Position numbers and translations under genes: made by a program. Under the pieces are notes generated by a model. The model saw only the letters and a list, made by a program, of their open reading frames with translations. It had not been told where the DNA came from and did not search any database. Of a stretch of 10,593 nt of DNA, positions 5,758-10,593 are shown piece by piece. The DNA is from Streptosporangiaceae bacterium (GTDB lineage Bacteria; Actinomycetota; Actinomycetes; Streptosporangiales; Streptosporangiaceae): contig JASHSO010000513.1 of the NCBI GenBank assembly GCA_030038715.1, forward strand, positions 1-10,593. The letters run 5' to 3'. How positions within the stretch are numbered: position 1 is the stretch's first letter; the number at the start of each line of letters is the position of its first letter.

Positions 5758-7273
5758 CTGCGGTTACCTCCGTGCTTTTCTGACCGGGCTGGCGCGCCGG
5801 CCACAGATCGGCAAGTGCCTCGAACATCACGGCGACGGCCACGGCACCGGCGTCGAGAGTGCCGATGCTGCGCTCCCCGGTGTAGGCGGCGCGCCCGCGC
5901 ATCGCCTGCATGGAGCGGGTCGCCTCGGCCCGCTCACGCGCAGTGCTGGCGGCGGCCCGCAGCGTGCCAGCAGCATCGGCCCCCTGGCCGATCTGCTCCT
6001 CGATGACGTCGATGGCCGGGACGACCGCGTCCAGCAGGGTCTTATCCCCGACGTCGGACTGCCCGCGCTGCTTGATGCCCGCTACCGAAGCACGCAACAT
6101 CGCCACGACCTTCAGCGGTGTCAACTCCGTTTCCGCGCCGGCGGTGGTCCCGGCCCGCAGGAACGCCGTCCCCCAGATCGGCCCGGAGGTGCCGCCGATC
6201 CGGCTTGTGATCACGACCGCCACCTTCTTCAGGAACGTGCCGATGTCGGTCCGATCGAACCCGTCCCAGTCACGCAGCACGAGTTCGAAGCCGCGAGCCA
6301 TCGAGTAGCCGAAGTCGCCATCGCCGACGACCGCATCTAGCTCACCGAAGTACTTCTCGTTGTCGACCGACACCTGGGCGATCGTGTGCACCACGAACTC
6401 AACGTCGTCAAAGGTTGCTACCGGCATGTGGGCTCCCTGTCGCGGGGGTTTTGCCGCCACGGACGGCTGGGGGTCGTGGTCGGGAGGCAGCACGGCGGCC
6501 AGGTCGTCCAGCGTCACCCAGTCGCCCGGGCTGGCAGCGCTCCGGTTGGCGAGCACAGAGCAGCGGTCGCCCCCAGGATCACCCAGCGAGGTCACGACGA
6601 GTGCGGCGTCGCTGAAGTCCTCGCCCGCCGTGAAGTCGTTCACGGTGATCACGCAGGTCAAGCCGGCAGCCGCGGCTGCGACGAGGCCGTTGTGCGAGTC
6701 CTCGATGACGACGACATGGTTAGCCGGCAGGCCCAGCCAGTTGAGGGCAAGCAGGTAGATGTCCGGGGCCGGCTTCTTGCGTGGCACGACGTCGCCGGCG
6801 AAGACCTTGATCAGTGGCGCAAGCTCGGTACCGACTGCCTGGTCAAGCGTCGCTTGGACCGACGCCAGAGCCGACGTCGAGGCAACTGCCACCTGCCACC
6901 CGCCAGCCATCGCCTCGGCTACGATCCTGGCAACACCGGGCCGCGGCGGAATCGCACCCGCGGCCATCAGGTGGGTGTAGATCTCGGTCTTGCGCCGATG
7001 CCAGTCCGAGACGGCCGCCTCTTGCCCGGCCGAGTCCGCTGGCAAACGTGCCGCAGCCACGAACTCTGGCGTGAGCAGGCTGGCCATTCGCTCCTTGCCG
7101 CCGCCGATCCGCAGCTTCTGCCGGTATTCGGCCGGGCTCCACCGCACTGGCAGCCCGAACTCGGCGAAGGTCTGGTTGAAGGCAACCAGGTGGCCGTCAC
7201 GCTCGGTGTCGGCAAGCACTCCGTCGCAGTCCAGCACCAGCGCGCGACGCTCCACGTCAGGCACCACGGTCAC
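5741..7273 (-). CDS. dhaL: CbbY-like HAD phosphatase fused to dihydroxyacetone kinase subunit DhaL
   Basis: A 510-residue two-enzyme protein. Residues 1-262 form a HAD-superfamily phosphatase of CbbY type: DCDGVLADTE (15-24, Asp15 and Asp17), the CbbY-like cap motif GGGKERM (57-63), VASTSA (130-135, motif II), RKKPAPDIY (165-173, Lys167) and VVIEDSHNG (188-196, motif IV). CbbY removes the C1 phosphate of xylulose-1,5-bisphosphate in photosynthetic bacteria. A Pro/Ala-rich linker (263-282) leads to DhaL (283-500), the nucleotide-binding half of dihydroxyacetone kinase: Asp313, Asp318 and Asp320 in LDAVVGDGDFG are the Mg ligands, followed by GGTSGPIWG (360-368), GDKTLLDA (409-416) and RGRAAYTGERSIGTLDAGA (459-477). 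DGDFG replaces the more usual DGDHG. The start is GTG 7273, overlapping the aldolase stop as GTGA. Both domains look complete. No DhaM is nearby. Confidence 0.94.
   Translation of the reverse strand: MTVVPDVERRALVLDCDGVLADTERDGHLVAFNQTFAEFGLPVRWSPAEYRQKLRIGGGKERMASLLTPEFVAAARLPADSAGQEAAVSDWHRRKTEIYTHLMAAGAIPPRPGVARIVAEAMAGGWQVAVASTSALASVQATLDQAVGTELAPLIKVFAGDVVPRKKPAPDIYLLALNWLGLPANHVVVIEDSHNGLVAAAAAGLTCVITVNDFTAGEDFSDAALVVTSLGDPGGDRCSVLANRSAASPGDWVTLDDLAAVLPPDHDPQPSVAAKPPRQGAHMPVATFDDVEFVVHTIAQVSVDNEKYFGELDAVVGDGDFGYSMARGFELVLRDWDGFDRTDIGTFLKKVAVVITSRIGGTSGPIWGTAFLRAGTTAGAETELTPLKVVAMLRASVAGIKQRGQSDVGDKTLLDAVVPAIDVIEEQIGQGADAAGTLRAAASTARERAEATRSMQAMRGRAAYTGERSIGTLDAGAVAVAVMFEALADLWPARQPGQKSTEVTADEEVR
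5766..5771 (-). promoter_or_regulatory. Shine-Dalgarno of dhaK inside the upstream gene
   Basis: GGAGGT on the minus strand (5771-5766) stands eight bases before ATG 5757 and lies within the last codons of the HAD-DhaL gene. It fixes the dhaK start and the 17-bp overlap, and suggests translational coupling that would keep DhaL and DhaK levels matched. Confidence 0.88.
6425..6438 (-). promoter_or_regulatory. Possible internal ribosome site and start for free DhaL
   Basis: On the minus strand AGGGAG (6438-6433) is five bases before an in-frame ATG (6427-6425), which is Met283 of the fusion, exactly where DhaL homology begins (MPVATFDDVEF). Initiation here would give a 228-residue stand-alone DhaL, close to the normal length of about 210 residues. 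Whether it is used is unknown. Confidence 0.5.
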
Positions 7274-8130
7274 CAGGCCTTGCCGACGCTGCCAAAACGG
7301 CGCATGTGCGTAACGGCCATGTCCACGACCGCCGCGCGGACCGCCGTGAACAGCGACGGCGGATCCCAGCTGCCGCGCGTCTCGGCGTCGCGCAGGAAGG
7401 TCAGGTTCGACTTCATGTAACTGACCTTGAGCGCGGTCGAGATGTTTACCTTCGCGCAGCCGCGCGCGATCAGGTCGCTGAACTGCGCGTCAGTCATGCC
7501 GGTGCCGCCGTGTAGAGCGATCGGGATGGGCTGCGCCGCCACGATGTCCGACACACGCTCGGCATCGAGCTTGGGCTCGGACCGGTAGAGACCGTGCGCA
7601 TTGCCGATTGCCGGCGCGAAGACATCGATGCCGGTGCTGCGGATGAAGTCAAGCGCCACTGGCAGGGACTGCCTGCTTGCCTCGTCGTCCGAGCCAATGT
7701 CGTCCTCGACCCCGGTGATGGCCTCGATCTCGCCTTCCACGCTCGCCCCGTAGGACTTGGCCTCGGCGACAACCTCCACGGTCTGCCGCTGGTTCTCTGC
7801 CACCGGCAGCGAGGAGCCGTCGAACAGCACCGAGTTCCAGCCCTTGCGCAGGCAGCTGGTGATGACCGAACGATCGGGGCAGTGGTCGAGGTGCAGGCTG
7901 ACCGGAACCTCGATGCCCGCGGTCAGCTCGCGCCACATGGCGTACAGCAGGTCCAAGCCGATCGAACGGACGGTCTTGACCGAAGTCTGGACGATCAGTG
8001 GCGATCGCTGCTCGACCGCGCCAGCGAGCACAGCCTCGAGGGTCAGGTCGTTGACGACGTTGATGGCAGCCACGCCGTAACGCTCGGTGAAGGCTCGATC
8101 GACGATGTCCTTCAGCGGAACGACAGGCAC
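7270..8130 (-). CDS. Class II ketose-bisphosphate aldolase (FBA/GatY/KbaY family)
   Basis: A 286-residue zinc-dependent class II aldolase, which reversibly joins dihydroxyacetone phosphate to an aldehyde. The active-site set lies at nearly the same positions as in tagatose-bisphosphate aldolases: HLDHCPD gives catalytic Asp82 and Zn ligand His83, VEGEIEAI gives Glu132 and Glu134, GNAHGLY gives His179, LHGGTGM gives His207, and KVNISTALK gives Asn229 and the phosphate-binding Ser/Thr. GWNSVLFDGSS (98-108) is also typical. GTG 8130 is chosen over a 25-codon longer frame because GGAGGG lies six bases upstream and homology starts with PLKDIVDRAF. It is the first gene of the operon and overlaps the HAD-DhaL start by GTGA. 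The preferred ketose bisphosphate (fructose, tagatose or pentulose type) cannot be read from the sequence. Confidence 0.93.
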   Translation of the reverse strand: MPVVPLKDIVDRAFTERYGVAAINVVNDLTLEAVLAGAVEQRSPLIVQTSVKTVRSIGLDLLYAMWRELTAGIEVPVSLHLDHCPDRSVITSCLRKGWNSVLFDGSSLPVAENQRQTVEVVAEAKSYGASVEGEIEAITGVEDDIGSDDEASRQSLPVALDFIRSTGIDVFAPAIGNAHGLYRSEPKLDAERVSDIVAAQPIPIALHGGTGMTDAQFSDLIARGCAKVNISTALKVSYMKSNLTFLRDAETRGSWDPPSLFTAVRAAVVDMAVTHMRRFGSVGKAW

Positions 8131-8136
8131 ACGCTT

Positions 8137-8142
8137 CCCTCC
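8137..8142 (-). promoter_or_regulatory. Shine-Dalgarno of the aldolase gene
   Basis: GGAGGG on the minus strand (8142-8137), six bases before GTG 8130. It decides the start: the longer in-frame candidate at 8205 has no comparable site and would add an Arg-rich leader foreign to class II aldolases. Confidence 0.82.
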
Positions 8143-8147
8143 GGAAA

Positions 8148-8167
8148 GTTCGTAACGCGAACGTAAC
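8148..8167. promoter_or_regulatory. Candidate operator before the aldolase operon
   Basis: GTTCG-TAACG-CGAAC (8148-8162) is a dyad with 5-bp arms, and GTAAC recurs at 8152-8156 and 8163-8167, 11 bp apart, about one helical turn. It lies 18-37 bp upstream of the start codon, where a repressor could block transcription or the leader. The binding protein is not known. Confidence 0.4.
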
Positions 8168-8211
8168 CTGCGCCGCGGTCCGGGTGGATCGGTGGAAACC
8201 CCCAACTGACC

Positions 8212-8225
8212 GGGAGTACTTTCCC
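8212..8225. promoter_or_regulatory. GGG-N8-CCC dyad, possible LuxR/NarL-type operator
   Basis: GGGAGTACTTTCCC (8212-8225) has GGG and CCC separated by eight bases around AGTACT, the same outer spacing as the DevR/DosR box (GGGACTWWAGTCCC). It lies about 80 bp upstream of the aldolase start, next to a gene for a LuxR-type regulator. The inner bases match the DevR consensus only partly. Confidence 0.4.
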
Positions 8226-8265
8226 CTACTCAGCGGCTGCGGACGAGCCGACGACACGCGTGACC

Positions 8266-8284
8266 GGTACGTCCCACACGTACC
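8266..8284. repeat. 19-bp perfect inverted repeat GGTACGT-N5-ACGTACC
   Basis: Seven-base perfect arms (8266-8272 and 8278-8284) flank CCCAC, between the regulator stop and the aldolase promoter region; an 8-bp palindrome CACGCGTG (8255-8262) lies just beside it. It could be a dimer operator or a short hairpin at the end of the regulator transcript. The stem is only moderately GC-rich, which favours an operator. Confidence 0.45.
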
Positions 8285-8322
8285 TGCCGTGGGTTGGCCG
8301 ACAGCACTTCTCGAGGCCTAGG

Positions 8323-8336
8323 GACTCACGGGAGTC
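8323..8336 (-). terminator. Very weak hairpin after the regulator gene
   Basis: GACTC (8323-8327) and GAGTC (8332-8336) can form a 5-bp stem with a 4-nt loop, ten bases past the regulator stop. It is too short to trust as a terminator, so read-through into the DHA operon remains possible. Confidence 0.2.
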
Positions 8337-8345
8337 GCCGAGGTC

Positions 8346-10241
8346 TCACCGGTGCCGCGCTCGCCCGGCTAGCGCGGCTAGCTCGGTGCGGTTGCGGACC
8401 CCGGTCTTGCGGAGCACCGCCGCAGCGTGCTTCTCCACGGTCTTCACCGATAGCACCAACCGCTGGGCGATCGCGCGGTCCGGCACGCCGAGCTCCATCA
8501 GACCGCGGACCTCCCGTTCCCGCTCGGTCAGGGCAGGCTGCGAATCGTCCGCGCGCATCCCGCGGTGCAGCTGGCTAAGCACCGCCCCCGACAAAATCGC
8601 CTGCCCCCGTCCCGCAGCTACCACGGCCTGGGCCAGCTCTGGCCCGCCGGCGCCAATGTCAACGCAGCCGCGCGCACCCGCCCGCATGGCGTCCGCCACC
8701 TGCTCGTCGTCACCGCTCTCGCACAGGCCGACCACAGCAAGCCCTGGCAGGTTCCGTAGCAGGACGCCGACGGCATCGTCTCCAGCGGCGGCCGGGCGCT
8801 CGGAGTCGGCTGGTTCGTGCTCGTCTGCCGACGCAGGGAGGCTCAGATCGACGAGAGCCACATCTGGTTGCTGTGCTCGGCACGCCGCCAGCGCCTGGTC
8901 CGCGGCGCCGACCTCGGCGATGACCTCGGTACCTGGCTCTGTCCAGGTGAGCAGCCGGGCGAGGCCTGCGCGTAGCACGGGGCGCCGCGCGGCGACAAGG
9001 ACCCGCAGGCGCGGGCCACCCCGTTCCCCGCTTGTCAAATAGGGAAAACGAGCACGGATGCGGGTACCCCAGCCCGGCAGCGAGTCGATGTCGACCGTGG
9101 CGCCAAGCTCTCGCGCACGCTCGGACATGGCACGCAGGCCGAACTGGTCGCCCCGCCCGCTGTGGTGCAGGTCGAACCCCTGGCCGTCGTCTTGTACCAG
9201 CAGCGACACTGAGGCTGGCTCGTACAGCAGGCCGATCCGCACGGTGCGCGCCTGCGCGTGCCGGACGATGTTGGTCAGCGCCTCCCGCGCTGCCCACAGG
9301 ACCTCACGAGACAGGCGGCCGTCGATCGCCACAGGCGAGCCAGCGGTTACCAGCCGCACCTCGAGGCCGCCGATGCTCTCCGCCCACGCGGCCTCCGACC
9401 CGAGCGCGGCCTCCAGCGCCAGTCCGTCGGGCGGCGCCGACAGTCCAAGCAGCGACTGCCTGGCCTCGACTAGCGCGTCCCTGGTCGCAGCGCTCGCCTG
9501 GTCCAGATGGTCGGCCAGCGCGCCGTGCGGGTAGTTCGTGGCGGCGCCGACGGTATGGCCGACCTGGCCGAGGTCACGCCGCGCGCTGTCGAGGTGCACC
9601 TGAACACTGGCCAGCCGCTGGGCGAGCGTGTTGTGCAGTTCGCCGAGCAGCCGGTCACGCTCGGCCGCCGCCGCCTCCGTCCTGGCCCGCTCCTCGGCCG
9701 CCTCGTGCATGCGCGCGTTCGCCAGCGCGATCGCCGCGTGCTTGGCGAACAGCTCGAGCAGTTCGGCGTCGTCGGGACCGAACGTCCGGTGCTCGTCCCG
9801 GCTGAATACAATGCAGGCGCCGATGATGCGGCCGCGCCATTCCAGCGGCACGCCGATCACGCCGCGCAGCGAGGCGCGCTCCTCCGGCGCTACGTGCCCG
9901 CCAGGCACGTCGTCGTAGCGGGCGAACCAGACTGGCGCCCGGCGCGCCACGACCGCGCCCGTCATGCCCTCGGTGAGCGGGAACACCTGCCCGGACTGAC
10001 AGGCCACCCCGATGTCGGCTTCCTTCCGGTATGTCGCGGATGCCTCGTCGACGCTGCAGATCGAGCCCGCATGACAGCCGAGCAGCTCCGTGCAGCGGAG
10101 CAGGATCCGCTCGAGCAAGGGCCGGAGCGAGAACTCGCCAGCCAGGTCCTCGGCAACAGCGATCAGCCCAGCGGCACGTGCTGCCGCGCTATCCTGCGAC
10201 TGCGGTCCCTGCGGACCGCGCGGGTGTGAGCCGACGCCCAT
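8346..10241 (-). CDS. Fused sensor kinase-regulator: GAF, HisKA_3/HATPase, degenerate receiver, LuxR HTH
   Basis: A 631-residue protein (from ATG 10241) joining a NarL-type two-component pair in one chain. An N-terminal GAF domain covers about 22-179, then a charged helix (180-197). The phosphotransfer helix ERDRLLGELHNTLAQRL holds His203, followed by Asn204 where the family usually has Asp, and Gln208. The ATPase has the N-box REALTNIVRHA (Asn324), DDGQGFD and GLRAMSERA, and ends with GWGTRIRARFP. A receiver-like domain (412-550) keeps Asp465 in PDVALVDLSLP, but the acidic pair is Ala418-Arg419, the Thr position is Cys and the Lys position is Ile/Asp. It also has an acidic insert (about 471-492). 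A LuxR HTH (569-629, LTEREREVRGLMELG and VKTVEKHAAAVL) ends the chain. No membrane segment is seen, so it is likely a cytosolic sensor. It lies 215 bp upstream of the aldolase operon on the same strand. GTG 10259 is an alternative start without a ribosome site. Confidence 0.92.
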   Translation of the reverse strand: MGVGSHPRGPQGPQSQDSAAARAAGLIAVAEDLAGEFSLRPLLERILLRCTELLGCHAGSICSVDEASATYRKEADIGVACQSGQVFPLTEGMTGAVVARRAPVWFARYDDVPGGHVAPEERASLRGVIGVPLEWRGRIIGACIVFSRDEHRTFGPDDAELLELFAKHAAIALANARMHEAAEERARTEAAAAERDRLLGELHNTLAQRLASVQVHLDSARRDLGQVGHTVGAATNYPHGALADHLDQASAATRDALVEARQSLLGLSAPPDGLALEAALGSEAAWAESIGGLEVRLVTAGSPVAIDGRLSREVLWAAREALTNIVRHAQARTVRIGLLYEPASVSLLVQDDGQGFDLHHSGRGDQFGLRAMSERARELGATVDIDSLPGWGTRIRARFPYLTSGERGGPRLRVLVAARRPVLRAGLARLLTWTEPGTEVIAEVGAADQALAACRAQQPDVALVDLSLPASADEHEPADSERPAAAGDDAVGVLLRNLPGLAVVGLCESGDDEQVADAMRAGARGCVDIGAGGPELAQAVVAAGRGQAILSGAVLSQLHRGMRADDSQPALTEREREVRGLMELGVPDRAIAQRLVLSVKTVEKHAAAVLRKTGVRNRTELAALAGRARHR

Positions 10242-10244
10242 CTG

Positions 10245-10250
10245 CCCTCC
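10245..10250 (-). promoter_or_regulatory. Shine-Dalgarno favouring ATG 10241 for the regulator
   Basis: GGAGGG on the minus strand (10250-10245) ends three bases before ATG 10241. The gap is short, but the longer GTG 10259 start has nothing purine-rich ahead of it, so ATG 10241 is preferred. The difference is only six residues outside any domain. Confidence 0.55.
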
Positions 10251-10302
10251 GGTGTGCACGACTGCGTGCGTGCTGGCAAGGGCCTGCTAACGGATCGGTC
10301 TG

Positions 10303-10332
10303 AGCATCACTCTGCCCCCGTGCGTCCGTCAA
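10303..10332 (-). promoter_or_regulatory. Weak candidate promoter of the regulator gene
   Basis: TTGACG on the minus strand (10332-10327) is a good -35 hexamer; 18 bp on, GATGCT (10308-10303) is a poor -10. The 154-bp gap 10260-10414 otherwise shows no structure that I recognise. Confidence 0.22.
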
Positions 10333-10414
10333 GCCAGCCGACGTCGCGGTGGGCTGGTGCGAACGAAGCGGCTACGGGCGAGCGTGCCGACTGCGGGGCT
10401 CGCGACCGCGCTGC

Positions 10415-10593
10415 TCAGCAGGCCGCCCGGCACCTGGCCAGCAGCCGCCTTCGCGGGTTGGCCCCGCCGCTGACGTCGTGCTGATCGACCAGGTCGAACC
10501 CTGGCGGCAGCAGCGACGCGGGCTCACCCTGGCGCACGCACCATTCCGCCGGAATGTGCGGACGTTCGCGCCTGGCTGCCTCGGTCAGAGCCT
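10415..10593 (-). CDS. Partial C-terminal reading frame of an unrecognised protein
   Basis: A minus-strand frame enters from the right edge and stops at TGA 10417-10415, leaving the last 58 residues. They read ALTEAARRERPHIPAEWC, then VRQGEPASLLPPGFDLVD, then QHDVSGGANP and an Arg-rich end. Third positions are mostly G or C, and the mix of residues looks protein-like, but I recognise no family. The opposite strand is also open here (a frame through VVLIDQVEPW), so the coding strand is not certain. If real, the gene lies 173 bp upstream of the regulator and points the same way. Confidence 0.4.
   Translation of the reverse strand, partial: ALTEAARRERPHIPAEWCVRQGEPASLLPPGFDLVDQHDVSGGANPRRRLLARCRAAC

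Noticed and set aside
6386..7420. 344-codon plus-strand frame opposite the HAD-DhaL and aldolase genes.
   Set aside because: It crosses two well-supported minus-strand genes, is rich in His/Arg/Gln as antisense frames are, and shows no recognisable domain.
8131..8205. Longer start for the aldolase, 25 codons upstream.
   Set aside because: The extra residues are Arg-rich and unlike the family, and GGAGGG sits right before GTG 8130. The dyads here are better seen as regulatory DNA.
9032..9805. Long plus-strand frame opposite the sensor kinase.
   Set aside because: It is an antisense shadow: very rich in Arg, Pro and Ala, no motifs, while the minus strand carries clear kinase motifs in the same DNA.
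10254..10484. Small plus-strand frame at the right end.
   Set aside because: Low-complexity Ala/Arg/Ser product with no ribosome site, overlapping the regulator's leader and the likelier minus-strand partial frame.

Overview
The window is high-GC DNA (about two thirds G+C by eye), with strong third-position G/C in the coding frames, several GTG starts, short 4-17 bp gene overlaps and hairpins without U-tracts. This fits an actinomycete chromosome. No tRNA, rRNA, insertion sequence, phage gene or CRISPR array was seen.

Layout. At the left is a GNAT acetyltransferase (59-550, +). It faces a convergent minus-strand pair: a ten-helix-like DMT/NIPA-type membrane transporter (2627-3550) followed 31 bp later by a CocE/NonD serine hydrolase (607-2595). 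A 448-bp divergent spacer (3551-3998) with three copies of an 18-bp tandem repeat separates this pair from a DoxX-family membrane protein (3999-4601, +). Two GC-rich hairpins (4629-4666 and 4712-4742) sit between doxX and the converging dhaK.

The core of the window is a tightly overlapping minus-strand operon. In order of transcription it holds a class II ketose-bisphosphate aldolase (7270-8130), a 510-aa fusion of a CbbY-like HAD phosphatase with the kinase subunit DhaL (5741-7273), and the substrate subunit DhaK (4762-5757). The overlaps are GTGA (4 bp) and 17 bp. Read as a pathway, DhaK plus DhaL would phosphorylate dihydroxyacetone or a related short ketose, the aldolase would condense (or release) the triose phosphate, and the HAD domain would remove one phosphate from the ketose bisphosphate. 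No DhaM is present here, so the phosphate donor (ATP or PTS) cannot be decided from this window. An in-frame ATG at 6427 with its own Shine-Dalgarno could also yield free DhaL.

Upstream, on the same strand, lies a large one-polypeptide regulator (8346-10241): GAF, HisKA_3 phosphotransfer helix, HATPase, receiver-like domain and LuxR-type HTH. Its histidine is followed by Asn instead of the usual acidic residue, and its receiver has lost the paired acids and the conserved Lys while keeping the Asp. The 215-bp gap between it and the aldolase carries several dyads, including a GGG-N8-CCC site with DevR/DosR-like spacing, so it is a candidate local regulator of the DHA operon. At the right edge is a partial, unrecognised minus-strand reading frame.

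The most interesting items are the CbbY-DhaL fusion with its possible second product, and the kinase-to-DNA-binding fusion with a degenerate receiver.
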